DNA of 59,726 nt from Chaetoceros tenuissimus (lineage: Eukaryota > Bacillariophyta > Thalassiosirophyceae > Chaetocerotales > Chaetocerotaceae), in NCBI GenBank assembly GCA_021927905.1, contig BLLK01000076.1, positions 1 through 59,726 of the forward strand, written 5' to 3'. Under the pieces are notes generated by a model. The model was not told the origin of the DNA and did not search any database. It saw nothing but the letters and a program-made list of their open reading frames with translations. A program made the translations under genes and the position numbers. Every line of letters starts with the position of its first letter. The stretch's first letter is position 1. This document shows positions 9,951 through 20,803 of the stretch, piece after piece.

Positions 9951-12518
9951 ATGACCAACTGTCTTTCTAGACTACTTTTCACCACACTTCTTTATTGCAT
10001 TAGCATCCTTTCTTTTTTTCACAACAAAATTACTCAAGAAGAGTATGTCAACAAGAGGAAAGCTCTGAGACAACTGAAGAAAAGCTTTCAGTCTAGCCAC
10101 TATGTAAAAGAGAAAAATCGACCCGATTCTATGAAAGTCATGATCGAATCAGTCAAGTCATATCAGACTACTCGAAAACTAAACCAAGATGGAATGGAAG
10201 CAGATGATGAGCTTTCAAAATCCCAAAAGATCATCGAGAGCGCAGTAAAAAAATACATTCCAAACAATTTTAAAGACACAGTTCAAAATATAGATAGTAC
10301 GGATGTTGACTCTGTCTGTGCATTACTATTCTTTGGTCTGGGAAGGAGTTTCAAAGAGAAAGCTTTTCCAAGCATACACAAGTATTTGCTGCAAGTAAAC
10401 CATTCCTGTAAAGTTTTTGTGCATACATATGATGTAGCGAACGAAAAGGGGACCCATATCAATGCAAGGGAGCTTTCCCTACTAACTGATGACGCTTCAA
10501 GCATCATCTTCGAAACTGAGGAAGAATTTCGTTCCCAACATAATTTGACTCTTTTCCACAAATATTTCCCAACAAATGTAAATAGTAATAATTGGAAATT
10601 TCCAATAAGTATAGACAACATGATACGACAATGGCATTCTATTGAGAAGGTTTGGAAGTTGATGTTAAATTTCGAGAATAATCGTCAGCTAAAGTTTCTT
10701 CGTGTTGGCTTCTTCCGTCCTGATGTCATCTATACACATCCCATTTCAATTGTAGATCAAAATGAACCTGCAGTTATTCCGTCTATGATGTATTTCTCTC
10801 AACAGAATGGATGGAATGGACTTAATGATCGGATGTTTTATGGAACTCGCAAATACGGTGAAGTTTGGGCAACACAGCGTTTTTGTAACATTGAAAATTA
10901 CATTCAATGGCAGCAAAGCGAAATAAGCCATATCCGACATGGTTTGAGAGGTCTGCATTCAGAGGATTTCATGAAATATATTTTGACAACGAAAGGACGT
11001 CTTCCATTACAGATAAAAAATATCTGTTTTAAACGCGTTCGTTCCAATGGCGATGTACTTCATTGTGACTGCAGATATTTGGAATCAGATAATGGTAATG
11101 AATATGGCAAGACAGAGGTACTAGTAGATCTTAGATTGAATACTGCCCCCGGAGTAATTATTCTTGGAATGCAAAGATCTGGAACATCCCTACTTGCAGG
11201 TTTGCTATCTCATGCCTTTTCATGGAATGTACCGGGACAAGTAGATGATAGTAGCAACTACAACAATATAAGATCTCGAAGTTCTTATCAGAATGTTCAT
11301 GTTGTACAGCAGAACGAAGAATGGATGAAATCTCAAAATGTTACTTGGGATAATATTAAGAGTGACAATGACCAGCTTGTAGCGCGGACTTTTGACGTGA
11401 ATCTAGCTACAAAAATCGGTATACATGGTCAGAAGGCACTGGATTTGTATAATAATGGTGCATACACCCCATGGCTAATGAATGATCCACGACTGTGCTT
11501 CACACTCGGTGCATGGATACCTTTACTCGAGTCTGAATTCTACCCACCGCCTGTTATATTCATGTATCGCAACCCTCTTGAAATAGGATTGATTCGTCAA
11601 GCAAAAGCACAACACACCATATCATTGCTGGAAAGCTTTTATTTGTGGATACTACATAACAGAGAAGCAATCAGGCTTACTCAAGACATTGATATTTGTC
11701 GAATAGCAACAAGGTTAGAAATATCTATTCCAGTCAATTTTATTTTGTTTATGCATCTCATTTTTCTCCGTCATGTGTAAAGTCATGATATTCTCTTTAG
11801 GAAACCAGAGCAAGAGCTACTAAGATTGCAAGATGAGTTGATGAGATGTGGGTTGCATTCTCGTAGTTTTAAGCTGGATGAGATTACGAAGGAGCTTTTA
11901 GACGGATCATCTTCTGAACAATGGAATGTTTCACGCAATTCGAGAGAAGAAGTCAATGGAGATGAAACATGTGACTTTATTCCGTTTCAAAATACGGGTG
12001 CTGCATCGAGTAACGCATCCATTGCAGCAATGGAGTCAAAAATGTATGATATTACCATGAAAATATACTGCGACTTGAAGTCAAGCAAAGCATTCGAAAG
12101 AAGCTATTTGTGGCCAGATATGCCCCAAGTAATAAGGTATGAATCACTTCTTATAGCTTGATATTAAACCTATCAATCTTCTTACACTATTTTACAAAGT
12201 GACGAAACACAGTCTAGATATTCGAACATGATAAGGAGGGAGAACTTAGTTAGTGAAGAAAGAAGTCTGTCGAAGGGGCCTGCGTACAGTTCCCATTGGA
12301 AAGACTTTTCGAAATATGAACGAGAAGCTGCGAAAACATTGGGTTTTACAAAGAAAATGTGGGATAAAGGTGCATGGCCTGGAGGATTGGACTCGAAGTA
12401 TTGGAATATGCTGGAGTCGGGGGAACAGGCTGCTCTTGAAAGGTTAGGATACTTGCAAAGTACATGGGATATTGCAATAACTAATGATGGAATGAACAAA
12501 AGAATTTTCCAAGAATAA
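9951..12518 (+). CDS. Glycosyltransferase-like / sulfotransferase fusion, three exons
   Basis: Exons 9951-11713, 11801-12136 and 12200-12518 join in frame through introns with GT-AG ends (GTTAGAAATA...TCTTTAG and GTATGAATC...ACAAAG), giving 805 residues. A signal-anchor lies at residues 5-23. Residues about 115-370 look like a diatom-type glycosyltransferase domain (LFFGLGRSFKEKAFPSIHKY; FLRVGFFRPDVIY). Residues about 400-740 are a sulfotransferase fold: 5'-phosphosulfate loop GMQRSGTSLLAGLL at about 403, and 3'-phosphate motif MYRNPLEIGLIRQ at about 537. The C-terminal exon is rich in WP and aromatic residues (WPGGLDSKYWNML). One protein could therefore add a sugar and sulfate it, probably in the Golgi lumen. 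The domain calls are by motif; the acceptor is unknown. It is divergent from the PAPS transporter. Confidence 0.8.
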
Positions 12519-13176
12519 TCATAGTCAAAGTTATAATCTTTATCTTTCTTTTCTTCTTGACAAGTAAGCAAGCAATAGACTAACACCCCCATGCATGTTA
12601 CAAGTATTAAATGGCACATGACTCTTCAGAAGTCTAATAAATAGTCATCAACTATCATCACCTAATAGTCCTCAAAATATCATGGATATTTATCACATGA
12701 TATTCTTTGGTCTGGGCTAAAGTTTCAAGGAGAATGTGTTTCAAGCAGACAAAATATTTGCTCAGTTATTTTATATATTTCTTTCTGAACAAGTTTCTGC
12801 TTCCAAGGGATCGTCTAGGTAGAAACATTACTAAGTACGTAGTTTTGACTAAAGATTCAATATTTGCTGTCATGTAGTACAGTCTCTCTTTATGACTCTT
12901 TCATAATCAAGCCTAAAATTTTTAATCGAGGATAGTCTTGACAAAGCAGTTCATAATCTTTGTAGGAGAGCAACAACGCACTATTCTATCAAAGATATTT
13001 GTCATAGCTGTATCCCAGGACCACAAGTGCTTAATAAACGAGAAGATGAGGCAAAGTCAAGAGCTATGTATAGCTAGCGATTGTATGATGCAACATCACA
13101 ATTGTTAATAGGCTTGGTTATTTTGTAGACGGTATTTTGAAGCAACCAATTATAGATCCAAATGCCAATGAAATTA
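12519..13176. other. Intergenic stretch with a small gene relic
   Basis: No credible ORF. At about 12697-12745 the words ATATTCTTTGGTCTGGG and AAAGTTTCAAGGAGAA resemble the glycosyltransferase block of the upstream gene (LFFGLGRSFKEK), with a stop inside, so this is a decayed fragment of a related gene. Confidence 0.4.
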
Positions 13177-13801
13177 CTAAATGACGAGTTTGTTTTGTTT
13201 CGGGTCAGTGCAATTAAAAACGCCTTCTTCACCCAGTCGAGTTTTGCGATTGCTCTTAAATGCATTGATTGTTCCTTCTAGAGTAAAACACACTCCAAGT
13301 TTGAATTCCTCCAATACCATACTTGCCAGAAGGGGGCTCATCAGTGGTGTGAGCAATCCAATGCTCATAGTAGTACCTTGTAATATTTGCATTTTAGCCA
13401 TAACGCCTCCTCCCCCTGGTTTAGCTACAAGCGGGCGCTCAATTGGTGCTTCCAATCTAGTGACATAAGATGATCGCACCCAAATGTAGTTAAAATACAC
13501 ATACCCCCACGAGTAATCGTAAAACCTGCCTTTTCTAATTGAGGGACAGTCTTAAAGCGAAACAATACATCTCTCCATGGCTCAATTACATATTTAAACA
13601 ATGGTCCATCAGTTGCTGCTCTCTTTGCTTCTGTCATATTTCCATGGTTGACCATTCCTTTACTATGCATGTAAAGAAAAACAGAGTCTTTCCTCTGTTG
13701 AGGATTCTGGGACATGGCTTTTTCCCACATAGAATGCAGCCCCCAGTACTCATATCGATTTTCATAACGGGGTGTGACAGTGGCACTAGTGCCACCAATT
13801 T
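13177..13801 (-). pseudogene. Truncated, frameshifted glycosyltransferase-like fragment
   Basis: Two overlapping minus-strand frames (13835-13425 and 13500-13177) read as one protein with a one-base shift near 13490-13500. Blocks seen: RYEYWGLHSMWEKA, VFLYMHSKGMVNHG, EPWRDVLFRF, then FNYIWVRSSYVTRLEAPIE. The Y-x-HSKG and W-x-RSSY-x-x-x-LE-P blocks recall a group of algal glycosyltransferase-like proteins; I cannot name the family firmly. The N-terminal part is missing: at 13801 the sequence switches abruptly to the middle of another glycosyltransferase gene in the opposite direction. Confidence 0.55.
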
Positions 13802-15787
13802 GGAAGCAAATATGAGCAATGGATGCGATCATCAAATTTTCTTGGTGACCATAGTATCAAAGAGGTTCGACGTCATGGAACTTGCTTTTTCCAATTTGTG
13901 ACTGATGTCGATCATACGGGAGACCTTCTATCATCAGATGGTTCTCAGCGGCTCATTGTGATTGACCCATCTAGAATGCCATACAAGAACAACCGTCGGA
14001 ATACAAAAATCTTGAAGCTGAATCCTGGTCTACTCTTCCCTTGGGCTGATAGAGTGATTTGGCAGGATGCTAAACTTCTTCAATCGAATCATGGTAATAT
14101 GCCTTCGCCCCGTGGTTTACCAAGCGATTACTTACTACACTTCAATCGTACCGTTGGTCGCTATGGTGTTTGCTCAAGCTACATGGGATTGCCTCCTGAT
14201 AAAGCTTCTGTTGGAGACTCCTCGACAGTCAGTTTTAAAGCTCATTGCGAGGCTATTATTGCTGCTGCTGAGAAGAGACCTACTGTATCTGATGATCTCG
14301 AAACTCTACGACTCCAGTGTCAACACTACGAGGAAATGCATAGTAATGAAGCACTACAGTCGAGTCAGGTATTTTACAATCAGCATCCACTTGTTGATAC
14401 TGCCTTCATCGTTTATGATATGCGTAATTCAACCTGCCGAAAATTTAATGGAGATTTTGGGTGTTCATGGCTCAGTGAAATATTTTGTTTCTCCGACCGA
14501 GATCAGATTTCATTTCCACATGTACTAGCAAGCTCAGGGTTGAGGCTTTCTCCTCATATGCAAGTTACTGGTCAAGAATATCGCGACCGCATATATATTA
14601 ATGAAAATCAAAGACCTATGTTACACATTGCAAAGAGAAGCTGCCATTGGTACTATAGGAGCTTTTCTCGATGTATAGCAAGTTCCAACACGCATATTGA
14701 TGAGGAAATGATCAAGGACAACGAGACTACACCAACGACCACCACAACGTCAACATAACTGAGAGTTGCTGTGATTGTAGCGGGTACTTTGAATAGGTTC
14801 ATTTTTGATTCTGCTCTGAAAAATTTGATAAAACCTATGAAAAAAAGAGCATCCGTTGACTATTATGTGTCACTAAGCACCGCTCGAATGAAAGCTTACA
14901 GGTCAGACTCAGGATACACAGACCGCCTTCAGCCAGATCCCACACTACCTTCTTCTTCTGTTGAAGATTTTGTTGATATAGAGGAATATATACGAACCAA
15001 AATTGCCAGTCTGTCCTCGTCTGTAGGTGCCGTGAATTTGCAGAAATCTGTTGATATCGATTCTGAGCCAATGCTTATCGCTAGAAGAGAAAGAGCCCTA
15101 GAAGAGAACCCAGACGAAGATCCAGACTCAAGATTTCCTATCATTGACAATAGAAACGCTGCTATATCGCAAAGGACTGCAAATGCAAATAGGAATCTTT
15201 TGAGGTTGCACCTAGCTATACAGAGTTTGTGGAAGACTGCCACCAATTGGGAAAACGAAGAAGGTTTTAAATACGATTATGTCATGTTCCTTCGTGACGA
15301 CTCTCTCTGGTTGAAAGAGTTTGACATACGCAATCTTGTAGCTAAAGGTGGAGACATTTTCATCCCTGCATGTGATGCAAGGGATCCTCCTTTACAACCA
15401 AGTGAAATAAATGACCATATCCTAATTTCGCGACGTGACACTGCAGACGTATTTGGAAATTACTATTCAGAACTATTGAAAAGAGATGTCAAGGCTTGCA
15501 TGAAACGACTTCCAGATGATCTGACAAAAGGTGGAAGGCGTGGATGCAATAGTGAAATGTTACTGAAATGGATAGTGGACGAAAGAAACATAACTGTCAC
15601 CAAACTTGGACAAAGTAAGCTACCCTTTCAGCGCTCTGCAAATGTAAAGTTACCGGATGGATCGAATGTTCCATGTTTCCATAAGTTTTGCCAAAGTCGA
15701 AAGCACCCCTTGACTTTCACAAATGAGTCGAATGGAATGAAAATGTGCAAACATATCGATTGGAAGCAGGTTTTGGACATAAAATAA
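13802..15787 (+). pseudogene. 5'-truncated, stop-interrupted copy of the DUF616 bimodular glycosyltransferase
   Basis: Near-identical to residues 206-866 of the intact gene at 50173-52773. It starts abruptly inside the codon string for GSKYEQWMRSSNFLG, with no start codon or anchor. A TAA at 14756-14758 replaces the Lys codon found in the intact copy just before RVAVIVAGTLNRF, splitting it into ORFs 13823-14758 and 14771-15787. Both the DUF616-like part and the second transferase-like part (FLRDDSLW) are otherwise preserved, with few substitutions, so the duplication is young. Confidence 0.88.
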
Positions 15788-16049
15788 ATGTATTTGAAAG
15801 TGTAAATGTTTTTGCTGCTTCAATCCACAATATATAGACTATGTAGTATTGTAATGTTTATTATCGATAGCCAATTAGAGTCATGAAAGTCGTTGCTAGA
15901 TAAACTTCTCCAGTTGTTATTAGAACCTCCTCGAGAAGAGAGCTAAAGCCCCGTTCCTTTTCGGTAGCCTACTAGTCTAGCATTTCGAGCTTGCTATGAA
16001 GATCTAAACTTCTTCTGACCGGATCGAGAACATCATTATGAGGAGAACT
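15788..16049. repeat. Duplicated segment (inverted copy at about 44441-44660)
   Basis: No gene. The words CGAGAAGAGAGCTAAAG, GTTCCTTTTCGGTAGCC and AGAACATCATTATGAGGAG recur in reverse orientation at 44441-44560, followed there by the reverse of this gene's 3' end. It ends where the third sulfotransferase copy begins. Confidence 0.6.
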
Positions 16050-16592
16050 CATCAATTGGAACTTGCGAAAGGGCAAACTGTTTCCTATCACAAGTTAGAT
16101 GATTCCTATCCATTCTTCGATTGTATAACAAACATTCGACCCACTATTGATAGAGTTGTTAGTTGTTGGAACTATAGAATGACAGTAGAGATGGACACCC
16201 TGCATTTGCCTTCCTCTGATTCATTGACACCTAAAGACTGGAATAATCTTCTACCCGTTGCAATGGATAAGCACAACAATGGTTGCAACAACGAGTACGC
16301 TCGCATTTTTGGAAGTACAGCTCATGAGAGTGAGATCAACTCGCTGTCTCCTAGCAAACCTGACTTCCTACAAGAGTTTGAAAACATTGTCTCAAGAATG
16401 TCTCGGTGTGCCATTGTGCATATCAATCGTTGTGAGGATAGTAACAAGATTCTTCATCATTTCGTGCCTTGGATGAGTATGGCAGATAAGTGTGGCACCC
16501 ATGAGAAGAATTCCAATAGTACAGGAGGACTTTCGGAAGAGGCTACAGAAGTCATTCTTGAATTAGAATTACATGGACGAATTGTTATTTAG
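16050..16592 (+). pseudogene. Sulfotransferase C-terminal fragment (ST copy 3)
   Basis: Corresponds to about the last 175 residues of the gene at 32540-33717, starting at KGQTVSYHKLDDSYP. It includes the 3'-phosphate-binding stretch NIRPTIDRVVSCWNYRM and the end ELELHGRIVI, but lacks the anchor and the 5'-phosphosulfate loop. The Met at 16038 comes from the junction, not from the gene. Sequence identity with the other copy continues into the 3' flank to about 17000. Confidence 0.85.
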
Positions 16593-16689
16593 GTATGCTG
16601 GAGAGTTGTTCGAAAGTCAGTTACAAGTGACCTTGGATGCATCTCAATTTTAACTGAGCCATACTTGACATCATTCTTGTGATTGTCTG

Positions 16690-16998
16690 TAAACTTGGCG
16701 GCACGCTAAAGCCTTTTCCAAGTTATGATGCGAATGAAACTCAAGCTTCTATACCATTGATAGCACAGTACACCATAATGATGCTCAGATCGTCTTGTTC
16801 AGTAGCCTAGTCTATCGAAAGAAAGGGGCTCTAGCTACTTTCTGGAGGAGGTTCTAGGCACTAGACGCCAGATTGTCAGGTCTGAAACAGAGAAGGTTTA
16901 TTTTTTAAACATTACTAAGTATTTATAAACATTGTTCAAAACATTCCAATGAGGACAATTGTCATGATAATCTGTTCGATCTATTATAGAAAGACCAT
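16690..16998 (-). repeat. Triplicated 3'-flank segment (copies at 17868-18170 and 33817-34130)
   Basis: Shared words are ACTTGGCGGCACGCTAAAG, GGTTCTAGGCACTAGACGCC and ATGAGGACAATTGTCATG. In all three places the segment leads into the 3' end of the methyltransferase-like ORF, complete at 16999-17775 and truncated in the other two, so it is probably that gene's 3' untranslated and downstream sequence duplicated with it. Confidence 0.7.
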
Positions 16999-17775
16999 TC
17001 AATCAATGCTCTTCACAAGATCTTCCGTATCTAATTTGAGAAAATCTGCAATAGTATTCGTAGCAATGAGAGAGAGCTGTAGTGCGCATTCCTCACCTGT
17101 GTACTGCTGAAAGGAGCAAGAAACAATCTTATGCCCAGACGATTTCTTATTACACATCATGGTGTCATGAATGCAAAAGGCAGAAAAAATACTCATGCCT
17201 TTGGTTTGTTGGATATCATCATAAATGGCGCAGCCCCACATTTCTTCATATAAGATCTTGTCTAGGGGCTTAGACTCTTTGGGAAGGTGGATTTTTGGAT
17301 CGTATTTACCACTATCTTTTGGTGTACCTTTGGGGAGAATATGAGTATGGTCAGTGGAAGTGATGGGACCATGATTCACAATGATATATGCTTTTGTTTT
17401 CAATGTTCTCTTCATGGCATCCTCCAGCATCGTGGAGTTGAAGTGGCATTTATGTCCATGCCAGTTCTCATAGAATCGGTGGTAATCAGATGGCATTTCA
17501 TTTGCTGCATACATCTCATCGTCATATGCTGGTCCGTGGAAACTTGAAAAAGATCTAGATAATCCTGCAGCCTTGACCCACATCTCTTTTGCCAATTCAC
17601 AATTGGGGATATGCTCCAAAACATGCCAATAGGTGTTTCCTCTAATTGTGCGCTCGCTCATCATCTTCAATGCCTCGAGACTGAGGGTAAGAATATCTGC
17701 CTTTTCACATTCAATACCCACTTGAACCTCAGATATTACGATTTCTGTACTATGATTTACGTTTGCACTTGGACA
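16999..17775 (-). CDS. Methyltransferase-like protein, 5' end missing or in another exon
   Basis: Open frame of about 259 codons to the stop at 16999, with no ATG at its 5' end; a TGA closes it at about 17776. GVGIE-like and acidic blocks at the start (EVQVGIECEKADILTLSLEA, residues approximately 14-33) and YWHVLEHIPNCELAKEMW suggest a class I SAM-dependent methyltransferase-type fold, and a FHGPAYDDEMY...FYENWHGHKCHF block follows. The call is tentative. If right, it could methylate the same glycan, but nothing proves that. There is no membrane segment in what is visible. Directly upstream (17868-18170) lies a copy of its own 3' flank, so the 5' part was probably lost in the tandem duplication. 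Confidence 0.45.
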   Translation of the reverse strand, partial: CPSANVNHSTEIVISEVQVGIECEKADILTLSLEALKMMSERTIRGNTYWHVLEHIPNCELAKEMWVKAAGLSRSFSSFHGPAYDDEMYAANEMPSDYHRFYENWHGHKCHFNSTMLEDAMKRTLKTKAYIIVNHGPITSTDHTHILPKGTPKDSGKYDPKIHLPKESKPLDKILYEEMWGCAIYDDIQQTKGMSIFSAFCIHDTMMCNKKSSGHKIVSCSFQQYTGEECALQLSLIATNTIADFLKLDTEDLVKSID

Positions 17776-18179
17776 TCATGAGATATTGGAGTGAATTGAA
17801 GTGTTCCCTTTCCCCATCGGCGAGAGCAGATAGCTAACCTTCTTTCTAACAGACTATGATATCTCGAGTAAACTTGGCGGCACGCTAAAGTATTTTTCCA
17901 AGTTATGATGCAAATGAAACTCAAGCTTCCGTACCATGGATGACACCGTACGAAATAATGATGCTCAGAGTTTTCTTGTTCAGTAGCCTAGTCTACCGAA
18001 AGAAAGGGGCTATAGCCACTTTCTCGAGGAGGTTCTAGGCACTAGACGCCAGATTGTCAGGTCTGAAACAGAGAAGGTTTATTTTTAAACATTACTAAAT
18101 ATTTATTAACATTGTTCAAAACATTCCAATGAGGACAATTGTCATGATAATCTGTTCAATCCATTATAGAAAGAGGATT

Positions 18180-18410
18180 CATATTTCTCCAAGGAAAGTC
18201 AATGCTCTTCACAAGATCTTCCGTATCTAATTTGAGAAAATCTGCAATAGTATTCTTAGCAACGAGAAAGAGAGCTGTAGTGCGCATTCCTCACCAGTGT
18301 ACTGCTGAAAAAATCTTATGTTCAGACGATTTCTTATCGTAAATAATGGTATCATGAATGCAAAGGGCAGAAAAATACTCATGCCTTTGATTCGTAGGCT
18401 TGAGGTGTAT
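18180..18410 (-). pseudogene. C-terminal remnant of the methyltransferase-like gene
   Basis: Repeats the last 60 or so residues of the ORF at 16999-17775 (HEYFSALCIHDTIIYDKKSSEHKI against SIFSAFCIHDTMMCNKKSSGHKI in parts of under 20 residues) with small deletions. It abuts the 3' end of the SGNH gene at 18424. Confidence 0.65.
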
Positions 18411-18423
18411 TATCACATTCTTC

Positions 18424-19815
18424 CTACGTGTTGCTGTAGTAAAGCCTATGGTATAGCATACGGCTCCAGTATTCGAGGGGGCCAGGTAAGCAAAAGTGAC
18501 ACCCGTCAAAGGTTGAATCAGCTCTCGCTAACATCATTGGTGAGGTGTCAAGAATCTGGAATCGGCGAGTTGAATTATTTTGAAGGAACACTTCGAATGC
18601 AATTAAATTCTGCATCGGTTGTTCAGGTCTTGATCCACCATATGTTGACCACTTTTCTCGCATTGAAGGTTCAACTCTTCCAGCCTTGGATGATTCCGAA
18701 TCCCAGTCGCCGGCACCTCGAATATAATGTCGAACGCTTGTCGTTCGAAAGAATTTGTTGCTATCAGCAATATTGCCGAAAGAAAATGTCAACACCTTCT
18801 CCAATTTTTTTCTGTAAAGTGCAGTCCAATTCGAACCTATCTTGAATCCGACATGATGTCCAATATTGAAAACGACGACGTCTCGCTCTTCCGTTTGATC
18901 AAATGCTTTGTCTCTAATGTCTTCAACACCATTGTGCACCTGAAGATATCTAACTTTTTCACTGGCGTCCTCCGGTGACATTCCGAGTACGTGGATAAGT
19001 TCACATCGCATGGATTGACTCCACTGTCTAGTAAGACTGTCTCCAACGAGGTAAATCTTCCTATTATGAAGAGCTTTTCCGACCTGTTTTGCGTACAAAT
19101 TGCGATCTTTAAATAATAAGACACGATATTGCGGCAATTTTGATTGCCACATCCAAGGATCGTCACCGGCAAGAATTCCGGGGCTGTTTGAAATTGCCTT
19201 TGCGGCCATCGAGTTGTATCTGCTCAGTTTTGCTGTGTCATTGGAATTTTTCCATGCATCTGGATCATGACAATTTCCCTGACGTTCTTGATCAAGACAA
19301 TGTAAATGTTCCTTTGAAGGGCTATTAGCTCGAGCGTCGGGTCTGTAAATCCACTCTCCAGCTTTTTCGGCAGGGAATTCTGAATTGTGGATGGTGGTGT
19401 AAAATTCCAATTCACTGATTTTTTCAGAATTAGTGTCTTCATCTACCAAAATCGGATCTATCTTTTCCAACTTGAGGTGAATTTTGAGGGGTGCTTTGTT
19501 TACTTCCTTCTTTAGTTCAGGTTGTATTTTTCGATCTAGTTCTGGTAGGTCTGCGCTTTTCTCTGCATCATCACGATTACTATTTGAAGTTGTACTTGTA
19601 TTTCCCTCCCTTTGTATTTCTTGATGATCTATCTTCATCTTAAATCTCCCCTGGCCACCAACGTTGAAAACAAATATGAGCGCGGCTACAACAAGGAAGA
19701 TACTTCTTCCTTTCGATCGACCTGCAACACTTGTTCTTGCTGAACTTTGAATCTTGTTGTTGGCTTGTCTCTCATGTTGAGGATTGATAAAAATGTGTCT
19801 ATTAGTTAATATCAT
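18424..19815 (-). CDS. TBL/PC-esterase-type SGNH O-acetyltransferase-like enzyme
   Basis: 463 residues from the first ATG at 19815; an upstream GTG in the same frame is not a likely start. N-terminal anchor SIFLVVAALIFVFNVGG at about residues 38-54, then an acidic/Lys-rich stem. The catalytic part has the GDS block IYLVGDSLTRQWSQSM near residue 258 and a C-terminal D-x-x-H block DGCHFCLPGPLEYW near residue 435. These are the hallmarks of the TBL/DUF231 and PC-esterase families, which O-acetylate polysaccharides in the Golgi. Length and topology fit. It is in tandem with the GT32-like gene. A truncated second copy lies at 45066-45727. Module A is present just upstream. Confidence 0.82.
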   Translation of the reverse strand: MILTNRHIFINPQHERQANNKIQSSARTSVAGRSKGRSIFLVVAALIFVFNVGGQGRFKMKIDHQEIQREGNTSTTSNSNRDDAEKSADLPELDRKIQPELKKEVNKAPLKIHLKLEKIDPILVDEDTNSEKISELEFYTTIHNSEFPAEKAGEWIYRPDARANSPSKEHLHCLDQERQGNCHDPDAWKNSNDTAKLSRYNSMAAKAISNSPGILAGDDPWMWQSKLPQYRVLLFKDRNLYAKQVGKALHNRKIYLVGDSLTRQWSQSMRCELIHVLGMSPEDASEKVRYLQVHNGVEDIRDKAFDQTEERDVVVFNIGHHVGFKIGSNWTALYRKKLEKVLTFSFGNIADSNKFFRTTSVRHYIRGAGDWDSESSKAGRVEPSMREKWSTYGGSRPEQPMQNLIAFEVFLQNNSTRRFQILDTSPMMLARADSTFDGCHFCLPGPLEYWSRMLYHRLYYSNT

Positions 19816-19921
19816 CCTAGTTCTATCCTTCCTTGGCACTGATTCCAGGGAGAAACAAAAGGGAAAAAAGCTAACTCTATTTTTCTTTTCTAGGAAAAGA
19901 CTAGGATTTTTAGGAAAAACC

Positions 19922-20160
19922 TGGTTTAATGTGAGGGGAGAGGAAGGGGGGAATGGCTCTTCTTTTCTTTCTTAGAACTCAAGAACTCAATCTCTCCATA
20001 TCCTCTCCAGGGGAGAGGAAGGAAGGAAGGAAGGATTGGGATTCTAAGCAGTCGTGGAGAGAAAAAGAGCTGAAGAAGTCTCTCTGAGAGGGAAAAGGAA
20101 ATGTTCGGGTCTGTAAAAAACTCTCTCATGGGTAAAAGAAAGGCTTGGAACAGGTTGAAG
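19922..20160 (-). promoter_or_regulatory. Repeated upstream module A (copy 3), before the SGNH gene
   Basis: Same order of blocks as the other module A copies when read on the gene strand, ending CACATTAAACC about 105 bp before the ATG at 19815. The GATCAGGAGAAGG word is shortened here. A further GTGTTCGAGTCTTTAAAA word lies at its far end (20157-20175). Confidence 0.6.
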
Positions 20161-20803
20161 TGTTCGAGTCTTTAAAACTCTCTTTTGGAACCTAGTTTGA
20201 TTTTCGTGTCAAAAGCTAAATTGGTAGCAACAGAAAGGACCATGCAGCAGACCAAATTTGAAAATGAAAATTTTGCTTGATGAAGCCTCTCCATCCCTTG
20301 ATTGTAGACCGCAGTAGCTAGCTAGCAGAGAGGAACGGAAAAATCGATGTGATAATGGAAACTAATAACTTCAGTAATAGAAATTCGCTGTACATGAAGC
20401 CTCTAATGAAGATTTCTATACATGGTTGACGTTGTTTTTATAATACTGCAGTGAGTCGGAAGTGCGCTGCTTTTCATTTCCAAAAGAAGAAAAAGCATTT
20501 TTTATTATTAAATCATAGTCAAAAATAATAACAAGGACAAATTATACCATTTACTTGTCTAGTAATAAAATAACATTGATTGTTTTTTATAACTGGCGAT
20601 TTCTTTGACATGCGAGAAGGAATATTCAAAAATGACGAGTTCATGTATTCCACTTCAACAATGCTTTCATGCCTGATAAAAGAAGGTTCGTTCGTTGTCA
20701 CAAGCCAAAAAATGTTTGATTTAGGATATAAATATACAAGTACCAACAACAGCATTCGAACGTATCAAATCTCCATACTAGGAAAACATTGTTTCAAGAC
20801 TTA
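20161..20803. other. Intergenic, no gene seen
   Basis: 3' side of the GT32-like gene and distal upstream side of the SGNH gene. No ORF or repeat that I can support. Confidence 0.6.
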
